DNA from: a virus
Direction: 5' to 3' (one strand)
Length of the DNA: 28,279 nt
Virus record (IMG/VR): IMGVR_UViG_3300042569_001750
Location: 1-28,279 of that record
Shown: piece after piece, positions 13,536 through 21,204 of the stretch
Layout of the letters: each line of letters starts with the position of its first letter
Numbering within the stretch: the first letter of the stretch is position 1
Translations under genes and position numbers: made by a program
The notes under the pieces: model-generated
The model's input: the letters and a program-made list of their open reading frames with translations, nothing else
Database searches by the model: none
Told to the model about the DNA's origin: nothing

Positions 13536-14906
13536 ATGAATAATTATTTGTTTTTTCATGTTGAAGCAGACGGAAGTGAAGTCCAAATTAAAGTAGAACC
13601 AATTTATGGATCTACAAATTCAAAAGCTGACTTACAAATTTCTACTGCAGATTATGTTCCTACTAAAGGAGACAAATTGTATTTTTTACCTGGGGTAAAC
13701 ATTCCCCGAGTGAAATTAAAAGATTTAACCATAGAATATGGTATTAAATCTGTCAGAAACATAGATGATGCAACACATATATTTGCAGGTAATGCAACTG
13801 TCCATAAAATGTGTACCAATCAATGGATGTATAAAATGAGAACAGATTTGTTTAAACAAGTTTATGAAACTGTCAAAGACAAAATGGATGATTATTATAC
13901 AGAGAATGTAGATGCAGCCCTTGAGTTCTATACAGAGAAATATATCTTCATGGATTACAGTTCCTCTAATGAAATTAGAAATGAAGGAGTTTTCTTTGAA
14001 GCCAGAAATATAGATGGTGTTTTAAAATGTTTACAAAATTCAAAAACATTCTATGCTGTTCAAGATGAATACAGGAAATATTTTCCTAACATCTTAAATA
14101 CTGAAGTATTGAATGATGCTACATTGCTTAAGTATATCAATGGCCCTGATGCAGTTGTTATAGACTCAGTAATGTTTGAACAATTATCAGATATGTTTAA
14201 GAGCTCAGATAATGATAATCATGTATTGGCCATGGAAATTATGTCCAATTCAAATTATATTGACAGCTTACTCTATCTAGAATTATTATTCAAAGAACAC
14301 TCTAGTAAAATATATAACTCTCATACTAAGAAACATGTGAATTTCAAATCTTTACTTGGTTATCTAGGTAAAGATTCAATGGATACATATGTGGATGATG
14401 TTATGAAGTCTCTTATTGACAAAGGTGTTCTTGATACTGATAAGATTGATATTATCATGCAAAGATATTCTGATGAAATTGAGCAAAGAGGTGGTACTGA
14501 TTTCTTTAAAGTAAAAACTATTACTGTTAATCAAGAAACACTTGAGTTGCTAAATAAAAACTATACCTATAACAAATTAGAAAATTTTGTTCCAGAAGGT
14601 GTGGTTGAAGAAGAATCTATTGAGATACATGGTGATCTTGATGATCTAATTTCAGTGTCAGGGGTTGCGGGGGTTGCAGATACAGAAGTAACCCTTTGTG
14701 AAGAGGTTGAACTCACTGATGAAGACATAGAAATTGCATTAACTAGAATTGAGAGAAATGAACTCAAGTCAGAGTTAATAGCATTAGAAGAGTCTGATCC
14801 TGTTTCCGAATCTGAGTTAAATGAAATGCCGGGGGCCCAAGAAAATGAATCAAATAACAATCAAATAGAAGAAACAAATGGCGGAGATGATTTTGAATGG
14901 TTCTGA
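13536..14906 (+). CDS. Conserved phage protein with acidic C-terminal tail, 456 aa
   Basis: A 456-aa protein. Residues 40-95 (KGDKLYFLPGVNIPRVK, then IDDATHIFAG) have an alternating beta/alpha pattern slightly reminiscent of a BRCT fold, unproven. Residues 215-255 are helical and carry MFKSSDNDNHVLAMEIM, similar to the small protein at 10688. Residues about 355-456 are acidic and low complexity, ending GGDDFEWF, an acidic tail with a terminal Phe like SSB tips. Genes of this type occur, as I recall, in crAss-like phages. The start follows a G-rich hairpin by 13 bases. The nuclease gene begins inside its 3' end. Function unknown. Confidence 0.7.
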   Translation: MNNYLFFHVEADGSEVQIKVEPIYGSTNSKADLQISTADYVPTKGDKLYFLPGVNIPRVKLKDLTIEYGIKSVRNIDDATHIFAGNATVHKMCTNQWMYKMRTDLFKQVYETVKDKMDDYYTENVDAALEFYTEKYIFMDYSSSNEIRNEGVFFEARNIDGVLKCLQNSKTFYAVQDEYRKYFPNILNTEVLNDATLLKYINGPDAVVIDSVMFEQLSDMFKSSDNDNHVLAMEIMSNSNYIDSLLYLELLFKEHSSKIYNSHTKKHVNFKSLLGYLGKDSMDTYVDDVMKSLIDKGVLDTDKIDIIMQRYSDEIEQRGGTDFFKVKTITVNQETLELLNKNYTYNKLENFVPEGVVEEESIEIHGDLDDLISVSGVAGVADTEVTLCEEVELTDEDIEIALTRIERNELKSELIALEESDPVSESELNEMPGAQENESNNNQIEETNGGDDFEWF

Positions 14907-15897
14907 TGAACTAGAACAGTTTTATAAGAAGAAGTTTTACTTCAGTTACAGTGGGTTGAATAAATTACTTTATTCACCTGCTGCTTTTTACAATCATTAT
15001 GTGCTCAACCAGAGGGAAGACAGTAAGGATGCTCACCTTGTAGGAGGTAGTGTCCTTCACTGCCTCTTGTTTGAACCTGACAAGTATAATGATAAGTTTA
15101 TAAGTTTACCTGGTAAGCTTCCTACAGACAGTCAGAGAAAAGTAATTGATACAATTTTCCGGATACATTGTGGTATTGGAAATAATTCATTACTTTTGGA
15201 GGACTACTCAACAGATATACTCACACAACTACTTACAGCAAATCTTTATCAGGCTCTTAAAACAGATGCTCAAAGATTAGAAAAGATTCTCACTGAAGAG
15301 AACAAAGAGTATTTTGAATTCCTTAAAAATAGTTTAGACAGATCAGTAGTAGATGAACCTACTTTGAATGGCTGCAAAGCACAGGTTGAGATACTGAAAA
15401 GTAATAAAGAAGTTAGAGCTTTATTACAGCTAGATAAAACTGAGGAAGATGACCACATTGATGTTTTTAATGAGTTGTACATTAAAATGGATCATGACAA
15501 ATTACCTTTTGGACTTCACGGGTTTCTTGACAATGTAGTTGTTGACAAAGAAAGTAAAACAATCTTTGTTAATGACTTAAAAACAACTGGTAAGTCTATT
15601 CAGGATTTTCCTGAAGCTGTTGAGTACTACAAGTATTGGATACAAGCTGTTATCTATCTTGTACTAGCTGCAGAAAAGTTCTTGAATGAATTACCAGACA
15701 GACATGAATGGAATATTCAAGTAACTTTCATTGTAATTGACAAATACAATTTAGTTTACCCATTCCAAGTGTCAAGTGAATCTATGTCACAATGGAAAAA
15801 AGATTTTAGACAAATTCTGGATATTGCTGGATGGCATTATAAGAATAAAAAATACAATCTTCCATATGACTTAGCAGTAGGTAATGTAAAATTGTAA
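14878..15897 (+). CDS. PD-(D/E)XK nuclease, RecB/Cas4-like
   Basis: A 339-aa nuclease of the PD-(D/E)XK superfamily, probably processing DNA ends or recombination intermediates. Visible motifs are GSVLH (58-61, motif I His61), GFLD (215-218) with Asp218, NDLKTT (232-237) with Asp233 and Lys235, and QAVIY (256-260), the QxxxY signature of the RecB/AddB/Cas4 branch. These phage enzymes often lie with Sak4/SSB and polymerase genes as a lambda Exo-like partner. The start ATG 14878 overlaps the previous gene by 29 bases; ATG 14887 is the only close alternative. A three-base gap follows. Confidence 0.82.
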   Translation: MAEMILNGSDELEQFYKKKFYFSYSGLNKLLYSPAAFYNHYVLNQREDSKDAHLVGGSVLHCLLFEPDKYNDKFISLPGKLPTDSQRKVIDTIFRIHCGIGNNSLLLEDYSTDILTQLLTANLYQALKTDAQRLEKILTEENKEYFEFLKNSLDRSVVDEPTLNGCKAQVEILKSNKEVRALLQLDKTEEDDHIDVFNELYIKMDHDKLPFGLHGFLDNVVVDKESKTIFVNDLKTTGKSIQDFPEAVEYYKYWIQAVIYLVLAAEKFLNELPDRHEWNIQVTFIVIDKYNLVYPFQVSSESMSQWKKDFRQILDIAGWHYKNKKYNLPYDLAVGNVKL

Positions 15898-15900
15898 ATT

Positions 15901-16467
15901 ATGGTAATTGATGCGCTTTATAGGAAGTATTTCCAAAAGTCCAAGATATTTTTATATCCGCTCTTGGGCATAAAAAGAGGTACCAGTGTTGTTCCAAAAG
16001 AAACATATGTTTGTTGGAATAATACAGTACACTCTGAGGATATGAAACTAGTATGTGTTTATCATTCTAGAACAGATCAAGAATATTTACAGTTTGAGAA
16101 GAATGTTATTCTCAAACATAATAGATTAATTGATCTTGTTAAAGTTGATGACAACACTCTAGTTGTAATATTTAATTTTTCTGATTTAAGTTCTGATTGG
16201 ATGTACTTTCTGAATGGGAAATACAGTAAAATAGATGTAAATACAAAGCGCAAAATTTTAGATTTCTTTGATAAAAAAAGTGGCAACTATGCCTATGTAG
16301 AGAGTTATTTGTTTCCTGAAAAACATTATGAAACATATGCAAGAATTCTTGGAGTAGATATAGCAATGCTGCAATCTGTTGGTGAACTCTGTGATAAACC
16401 TAATTTAGATAAGGAAAAATTACTAATAGAGGTTGCAGATTTGGAAAACATAAAAATAATTCAATAA
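15901..16467 (+). CDS. Conserved hypothetical phage protein, 188 aa
   Basis: A 188-aa soluble protein with beta-rich N-terminal two thirds (KLVCVYHSR, LVVIFNFSDL) and a helical C-terminus (CDKPNLDKEKLLIEVADLE). I recognise no domain or catalytic motif. It follows the PD-(D/E)XK gene by three bases, so it probably belongs to the same transcript. Its 3' end also contains the -33 and -7 elements of the next promoter, with the -7 box overlapping its own stop codon. Confidence 0.6.
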   Translation: MVIDALYRKYFQKSKIFLYPLLGIKRGTSVVPKETYVCWNNTVHSEDMKLVCVYHSRTDQEYLQFEKNVILKHNRLIDLVKVDDNTLVVIFNFSDLSSDWMYFLNGKYSKIDVNTKRKILDFFDKKSGNYAYVESYLFPEKHYETYARILGVDIAMLQSVGELCDKPNLDKEKLLIEVADLENIKIIQ

Positions 16468-16472
16468 CTTTG
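16440..16472 (+). promoter_or_regulatory. Bacteroidota promoter (TTTG / TAACTTTG)
   Basis: TTTG (16440-16443) and TAACTTTG (16465-16472) match the Bacteroidota sigma-A consensus -33 TTTG and -7 TAnnTTTG perfectly, with a 21-base spacer. Transcription would start about seven bases downstream, leaving a leader of roughly ten bases before ATG 16489 and no Shine-Dalgarno. It is the clearest promoter in the window, feeding a one-gene unit that ends at 16895-16930. Confidence 0.75.
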
Positions 16473-16488
16473 TTAAAAACCAACAATT

Positions 16489-16848
16489 ATGAGTGAAAAA
16501 ACAATGATGCTTGTACAAGCAACTTGGCAAGAAAGCCAAACTTTTAGATTGATTCCAATTTCAGAATCATCACCTTATGTAGAATGTATTTTTGATCCAG
16601 AGACAAAAGTCCTTGTGGTTATATCAAAAATTAAAAAGACTGCATTACACATGCTTCCTAAGTTAGATGATTATGGTCAACCTGTAGTGGGAACCAAAGG
16701 TCAAAAACAAGAGAGACATAAGATTGAAGTGTTTCAAGAATTCTATGTAGAAGATGCTTCTGCAATTGAAGAGCTAATTAAAACTTTTGCAGTGAATGCA
16801 AAATTTGATTATAAGAAGTTTATGAGTGCTTCTTCAGAAGAAGTATAA
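16489..16848 (+). CDS. Conserved phage protein with its own promoter and terminator, 119 aa
   Basis: A 119-aa protein, N-terminally beta-rich (MMLVQATWQESQTFRLIPI, then VLVVISKIKKTALHMLP) with helices after about residue 75 (FVEDASAIEELIKTF region). I recall similar proteins in crAss-like phages but no function. It is the only gene between a near-perfect promoter (16440-16472) and a strong terminator (16895-16930), so it is likely expressed separately and highly. There are no cysteines or membrane segment. A structural or regulatory DNA/RNA-binding role is possible but not shown. Confidence 0.7.
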   Translation: MSEKTMMLVQATWQESQTFRLIPISESSPYVECIFDPETKVLVVISKIKKTALHMLPKLDDYGQPVVGTKGQKQERHKIEVFQEFYVEDASAIEELIKTFAVNAKFDYKKFMSASSEEV

Positions 16849-16894
16849 AAATATTGTGCCCGCCATGGTTAATGGATGACATGATTTAGAAGGT

Positions 16895-16930
16895 AAAAGG
16901 AGGTGAAGTACAGTAACCTCCTTTTTTTAT
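16895..16930 (+). terminator. Strong Rho-independent terminator
   Basis: AAAAGGAGGT (16895-16904) pairs perfectly with ACCTCCTTTT (16916-16925), loop GAAGTACAGTA, followed by three more T (the run is TTTTTTT). This ends the one-gene unit of the 119-aa protein. The 46 bases between its stop and the stem (16849-16894) hold no credible gene. Confidence 0.85.
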
Positions 16931-16969
16931 TAACTTAATGGGGGAACAGCTTAACTGAACACAATTATT

Positions 16970-17200
16970 ATGGGAGATATGCCATGGGGACCATGCTACT
17001 ATTGTGGAGATGAAGGTCCATTAAGAATTACCTATTTTAGCTTTCCAATAAAATGCAACTGTTGTAGTTCAAATCATTCAGAAAGAATTGAACATTGTAG
17101 TAAATGTGAGGCTAAAATGCCTACTGAAACAAAAGTATGGATCAACACTAAGAAATTACAAGATCCACTTCATGAAGATTTATTTACAGCACTGCCATGA
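16970..17200 (+). CDS. Zinc-ribbon protein coupled to DNA polymerase, 76 aa
   Basis: A 76-aa cysteine-rich protein with Cys9/Cys12, Cys29/Cys31/Cys32 and Cys43/Cys46, plus His36 and His42, enough for one or two zinc sites. It ends in a short acidic Leu-rich tail (DLFTALP). Its stop overlaps the polymerase start by four bases (ATGA), so the two are translationally coupled and may act together as polymerase accessory and catalytic subunit. The start at 16970 is supported by the preceding A/T leader and the absence of an upstream in-frame ATG. Similar small zinc proteins sit near PolB in some phages, as I recall; a role is not proven. Confidence 0.7.
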   Translation: MGDMPWGPCYYCGDEGPLRITYFSFPIKCNCCSSNHSERIEHCSKCEAKMPTETKVWINTKKLQDPLHEDLFTALP

Positions 17201-19182
17201 GAACACATTATGTAATGGACTATGAAACTCTTAGTAATTGTTTCGTAGCAGTATTTGAAGACATTAAGTCTGAACATCAAGAAGTATTTGTTTGTCATGA
17301 AGCTAAAAATGACATAGAAGCCTTAGTTATCTTTCTAAAGGAAAACCGGGATAGAGATGAGTGGCACATTAGTTTTAATGGCTTAAGCTTTGACAGTCAA
17401 ATTACTGAGCACATTATAAGAAATCATGAGCATCTGTTAATCCAAAATGGTGAGACAATAGCTAGATTCTTATATGGTAAAGCTCAGGATATTATTCATA
17501 GACAAAATAGAAATGAGTTTTCTGAATTTTCTCCTAAACAATTAAGCATTAGACAGATTGATGTATTTAAGCTCAATCACTGGGACAACCCAGCTAAAAG
17601 ATCTAGTCTTAAATGGATACAGTTTAGTATGGATTGGCACAATATTATTGATATGCCTATCCATCATACTAAACATATTGTAAAAGAGCAGATTCCAGAA
17701 ATTATAAAATATTGTATTAATGATGTCAAGTCTACTAAACAAATCATGTATCTGAGCAAAAGTCAGATTGATTTAAGAAAGAACTTAACACAAGAATATA
17801 ATATTGATTTATTCTCAGCATCTGAGCCTAGAATTTCTAAAGAGTTATTCTTACACTTTTTGAGTAAGCAGACTGGAATTAAGAAATGGGACTTAAAAAA
17901 CATGAGAACCAAAAGAAATCAAATAAATGTATCAGAGATTATTCTTCCTTATATCAAGTTTGAAACAGCTACTTTTCAGAGACTACTGAATAAGTTCAAT
18001 GAAGTAGTGATATATACTGGAGAAACAAAAGGAGGATTTAAATATTCTGTACAATATAATGGTATTAAAACTGATTATGGATTAGGTGGTATTCATGGTG
18101 CTAGAGAAAGCGGAGTATATGAATCTAATAAAGATATGGTAATTATGACTTCAGATGTTGTCAGTTATTATCCAAATCTTGCTATTAGAAATGGTTGGTC
18201 TCCAGCACATTTACCAAAGAAGGATTTTTGTAATCTGTATGAGTGGTTCTTTGAAGAAAGAAAGAAGATACCTAAGAAGGATCCAAAGAACTATGTATAC
18301 AAGATTATCTTAAATTCAACCTATGGGTTAAGTAATGATGAGAATAGCTTCCTGTATGATCCTGAATTTACTATGAGGATTACTATCAATGGTCAGCTTG
18401 GTCTTACTATGTTGTATGAGATGATTACAGAAAGAATTCCTGATGCAGTGCCATTGATGCAAAATACAGATGGTCTTGAGACTATGATTCCAAGACAGTA
18501 TGTAGATAAGTATATGGAAATTTGTGCTGAATGGGAAAAGCTTACAACCTTGCAACTGGAACACGGAACATATCAAAAGATTATTCTTGGTGATGTAAAT
18601 AACTACATAGCAGTTTCTGAATATGGAGAGGTACATAAAGATGTGTATGAAAAACTGAAGAAAGAATATCCACATGATCTCTTTAAAGAAGAGAATGATA
18701 AGTTCTATTATGCCAATACAAAATGTAAAGGCCGGTTTGAGTTTCACAACTTAGCTCTTCATAAAAACAAAAGCTTTCTAGTTGTTCCCAAAACCTTGTT
18801 TTATTATTTTGTACATGGGATTGAACCTTGGATTACACTCACATCAAACAGTAATATATTTGATTTCTGTGGTGGTGTAAAGATTAAAGGTGAATGGAAG
18901 TTTGTTGAACACTTTGTAGAAGACCGTGAGTATAAAACCACTGATCTACAACATACATTGAGATACTATATGTCTAAAATTGGTAGCAAGATTATTAAGA
19001 CACATAAAACAGATGGTAGACAAATACAGATTGAGGCCGGAAAGTGGCTTCAAACATTATATGTTGACCATGAAGAAAAAGGAATTGAAGAATATAATAT
19101 TAACTATGATTACTACCTAGATAAAGTAAATAAAGAAATAGAGAATTTTACTCCTAGGGTAAACCAATTAAGTTTATTTTAA
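17197..19182 (+). CDS. Family B DNA polymerase with 3'-5' exonuclease
   Basis: The replicative phage DNA polymerase, 661 aa, short for family B but typical of crAss-like phages. Exonuclease motifs: ExoI DYE (8-10), ExoII NGLSFD (61-66), ExoIII Y172xxxD176. Polymerase motifs: A with DVVSYYP (320-326), B with KIILNSTYG (369-377), C with QNTDG (422-426), where Asp425 is kept but the first Asp of the usual DTD is Asn423. The protein ends QLSLF (657-661), matching the bacterial sliding-clamp-binding motif QL[SD]LF. It is coupled to the zinc-ribbon gene by ATGA and followed two bases later by the DUF932-like gene. No terminal-protein-primed insertion was identified. Confidence 0.92.
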   Translation: MRTHYVMDYETLSNCFVAVFEDIKSEHQEVFVCHEAKNDIEALVIFLKENRDRDEWHISFNGLSFDSQITEHIIRNHEHLLIQNGETIARFLYGKAQDIIHRQNRNEFSEFSPKQLSIRQIDVFKLNHWDNPAKRSSLKWIQFSMDWHNIIDMPIHHTKHIVKEQIPEIIKYCINDVKSTKQIMYLSKSQIDLRKNLTQEYNIDLFSASEPRISKELFLHFLSKQTGIKKWDLKNMRTKRNQINVSEIILPYIKFETATFQRLLNKFNEVVIYTGETKGGFKYSVQYNGIKTDYGLGGIHGARESGVYESNKDMVIMTSDVVSYYPNLAIRNGWSPAHLPKKDFCNLYEWFFEERKKIPKKDPKNYVYKIILNSTYGLSNDENSFLYDPEFTMRITINGQLGLTMLYEMITERIPDAVPLMQNTDGLETMIPRQYVDKYMEICAEWEKLTTLQLEHGTYQKIILGDVNNYIAVSEYGEVHKDVYEKLKKEYPHDLFKEENDKFYYANTKCKGRFEFHNLALHKNKSFLVVPKTLFYYFVHGIEPWITLTSNSNIFDFCGGVKIKGEWKFVEHFVEDREYKTTDLQHTLRYYMSKIGSKIIKTHKTDGRQIQIEAGKWLQTLYVDHEEKGIEEYNINYDYYLDKVNKEIENFTPRVNQLSLF

Positions 19183-19184
19183 TT

Positions 19185-20546
19185 ATGCCAAAGAAAATAC
19201 AAAACACAACAAAGGCCACTTTAGTAAGTGTGCCTTTACCACAACATGCTGCTACTTACACTGTAATTAGCCATCAGTTTGTAATTGATTATGCTTATCA
19301 AGCCCTTGCTGCTGCAGGGTTTGGGATTGTAGATGAGGAGTACAGATGTACTGCTGACGGACAAATTGCTCAGGGAATTTATAAACTAAACTTTAATAAT
19401 GACCCAGAGTTGTCAATGATGTTTGCTTGGACAAACAGTTATAATAAACAAGTAAAGTTTAAATGTGTAGTTGGTGCTTACATAAATCAAACAGGATCAG
19501 TTATGATTTCTGGAGAGGTTGGTTCATGGGTTAGAAAGCATACTGGAACTGCAGATAAAGAAACACAAGATACAATTGATCAGTATATTGCTAATGCTCA
19601 TATGTATTATACTCAATTGTGTTCTGATAAAGCTACAATGGAAACTGTAACACTTAATAGAAGAAAACAGTCTCAGCTCTTAGGAGTATTGTTTGCGGAG
19701 TATGAGATTCTTACTACAGAGCAAGCTAGTATGATCAGAGATCAAATGAAGAAACCAGTACATGTATTTACAAGCAGTGATAGTTTATGGGCATTCTATA
19801 ACTATGTGACTAATGCATTACAGTTATCACATCCTAAAACTTGGATGGAAGATCAAAGGATTCTTCATTATTTCATTTCAACTATTGGTAATTTTCAGCA
19901 GTGCAGTGTACCTGCACAGGTAATTCAGCCTATTAACAATGTTAGTGTAGCTGTTGTAGATCCATTAGTATCTAACTATGGTGAGCCTGAGAACCAGACA
20001 AACTTATTAGTGCAGATTGCTGAAGTTACAGGAGATGACTCTGTGTTAGAACCTAGTATTCATCCTGCAGAACAAGAAATTAAAGACTGTATTAATGAAA
20101 TAATTACACAATATCCGTTAACTGAAGAAGAGGTGGTGCAAGATGAGGTTGAAAGTGCAGAGGTTTTGCACCAGTCAGAAGAAATCATTGAAGACTCTAA
20201 TGAAGCTGAGGAAGTTCCATTTGATATAGATGCTGATGATGATGCTGTGTTAGATTCATTACTGACTCCAATAGCTCCCTGTGCTGCACATGATGCAGAA
20301 ACAGAAAGGGAAATTGAGGAAGAAAATTCAACGGACATTTTTCCCCAAGATGAAACTGTAGTTTATACTGATCCAGTTGGTAATACATTTGAGGCTCCAG
20401 TTGTAATTGATACAATTGATCTTAATGAAAATACTAAAATGGCTGTAGTTGTTACAGATAACTCAAACAATTCATTTGATGATGACTTTGATTTAGATTT
20501 TAATGACACGGAATCTGAAGTAGATAATACTCCAGATTTCTTTTGA
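19185..20546 (+). CDS. DUF932-like protein with acidic C-terminal tail, 453 aa
   Basis: A 453-aa protein. Residues about 25-235 fit the pattern of DUF932 (phage/plasmid-like) proteins: an N-terminal helix (YAYQALAAAGFGIV), then FAWTNSYNKQVKFKCVVGAYI, the GEVGSWVRKHTG region and a TEQASMIRDQM helical block. Residues about 290-453 are acidic, low complexity, and end FDDDFDLDF...NTPDFF. DUF932 proteins are common near phage replication genes, role unclear. It starts two bases after the polymerase stop and ends before tandem hairpins. The acidic tail ending in Phe resembles SSB tips. The family call is tentative. Confidence 0.65.
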   Translation: MPKKIQNTTKATLVSVPLPQHAATYTVISHQFVIDYAYQALAAAGFGIVDEEYRCTADGQIAQGIYKLNFNNDPELSMMFAWTNSYNKQVKFKCVVGAYINQTGSVMISGEVGSWVRKHTGTADKETQDTIDQYIANAHMYYTQLCSDKATMETVTLNRRKQSQLLGVLFAEYEILTTEQASMIRDQMKKPVHVFTSSDSLWAFYNYVTNALQLSHPKTWMEDQRILHYFISTIGNFQQCSVPAQVIQPINNVSVAVVDPLVSNYGEPENQTNLLVQIAEVTGDDSVLEPSIHPAEQEIKDCINEIITQYPLTEEEVVQDEVESAEVLHQSEEIIEDSNEAEEVPFDIDADDDAVLDSLLTPIAPCAAHDAETEREIEEENSTDIFPQDETVVYTDPVGNTFEAPVVIDTIDLNENTKMAVVVTDNSNNSFDDDFDLDFNDTESEVDNTPDFF

Positions 20547-20547
20547 T

Positions 20548-20569
20548 ATCCTTGTTAGCTAATAAGGAT
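20548..20569 (+). promoter_or_regulatory. Hairpin after the DUF932-like gene (first of two)
   Basis: ATCCTTGTT (20548-20556) pairs with AATAAGGAT (20561-20569) around loop AGCT, with one G-T pair. It starts one base after the stop codon. No long T run follows (TTATTGATTTA), so it may stabilise or slow the transcript ahead of the stronger terminator 18 bases on. Confidence 0.45.
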
Positions 20570-20587
20570 TTATTGATTTATCACCTA

Positions 20588-20617
20588 GGGGGTAGCTTCG
20601 GCTATCCCCTTTTTTTT
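20588..20617 (+). terminator. Rho-independent terminator with UUCG tetraloop
   Basis: GGGGGTAGC (20588-20596), loop TTCG (20597-20600), GCTATCCCC (20601-20609), one G-T wobble, closed by a C-G pair at the loop, then eight T (20610-20617). The c(UUCG)g tetraloop gives exceptional stability. It ends the polymerase/DUF932 unit and lies 18 bases before the NTP-PPase start. Confidence 0.9.
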
Positions 20618-20627
20618 AAATTTACAT

Positions 20628-21050
20628 ATGGAAAAACAATTAAAAGCAGTGGCAGAGTTCCACAAAGCATTTGGACAGACAGATGGTAGATGGCCAGCAT
20701 TATTACCTAATGCAGAATATGATCTAAGACATAGTCTGATGAAAGAAGAAAATGATGAGTATCTAGAAGCATGTTATAACAAATCTTTAGTAGAGATTGC
20801 AGATGCTTTAGGAGATCAGTTGTACATTCTTTGCGGAACTATTCTTAAACATGGTATGCAACACATTATAACAGATGTATTTGATGAGATTCAAGCAAGT
20901 AACATGAGTAAACTTGGTGAAGATGGCAAACCAGTACTGAGAGAAGATGGAAAGATTCTTAAGGGCCCAGGATACTTCAGACCAGAGTTAAGTAAATTTA
21001 TTAAAATTGACACAGATGCATCCAGTAACATTCAGGAAAGCAATGATTGA
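20628..21050 (+). CDS. MazG-like all-alpha NTP pyrophosphohydrolase
   Basis: A 140-aa helical enzyme of the MazG/PRA-PH-type all-alpha NTP-PPase superfamily, hydrolysing a nucleoside triphosphate to monophosphate and pyrophosphate. The metal site is visible as EENDE (Glu40, Glu41, Glu44) and EIADALGD (Glu56, Asp59, Asp63). A C-terminal block SNMSKLGEDGKP then DGKILKGPGYF is characteristic of a phage/bacterial subgroup. In phages these enzymes clean non-canonical or limiting dNTPs, or blunt alarmone responses; the exact substrate cannot be read here. It starts 10 bases after a terminator, with no clear promoter, and overlaps the next frame. Confidence 0.85.
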   Translation: MEKQLKAVAEFHKAFGQTDGRWPALLPNAEYDLRHSLMKEENDEYLEACYNKSLVEIADALGDQLYILCGTILKHGMQHIITDVFDEIQASNMSKLGEDGKPVLREDGKILKGPGYFRPELSKFIKIDTDASSNIQESND

Positions 21051-21204
21051 AGCCTACCTTGCTGGAGCGGAAGCAATGGCTAGTGGTGATATTGACCAAC
21101 CTAGTAAAAAAGAAGCTAGAGATTGGTATGATAATCAGTATGGATTAACAGCTACAAATGAAAAATGTGACTGTTGTGAAGATGATGATGATGGAGACTC
21201 TTAA
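21016..21204 (+). CDS. Hypothetical protein with acidic CDCCEDDDD tail, 62 aa
   Basis: A 62-aa protein. The frame is open from TTG 21007; ATG 21016 (MHPVTFRKAMIEAYLAG) overlaps the NTP-PPase gene by 35 bases, and ATG 21043 (MIEAYLAG, 53 aa, eight-base overlap) is a strong alternative. The body is a helix (EAYLAGAEAMASGD) and the end is CDCCEDDDDGDS, a cysteine cluster followed by acidic residues that could bind metal. The GATGATGATGATG run that encodes this tail also provides the next gene's starts. Confidence 0.5.
   Translation: MHPVTFRKAMIEAYLAGAEAMASGDIDQPSKKEARDWYDNQYGLTATNEKCDCCEDDDDGDS

Noticed and set aside
14655-14680. Short repeat GGGGTTGCGGGGGTTGC
   Set aside because: Two imperfect copies inside a coding region giving Val-Ala-Gly-Val-Ala; no sign of a functional element.
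16849-16894. GC-richer stretch CCCGCCATGG after the 119-aa gene, considered as a tRNA fragment or tiny gene
   Set aside because: Frames are only four or five codons long and no cloverleaf can be drawn.
20060-20415. Two antisense Ser-rich or His/Gln-rich frames within the DUF932-like acidic tail
   Set aside because: They result from the GAA/GAT-rich repeat composition of the acidic tail read backwards.
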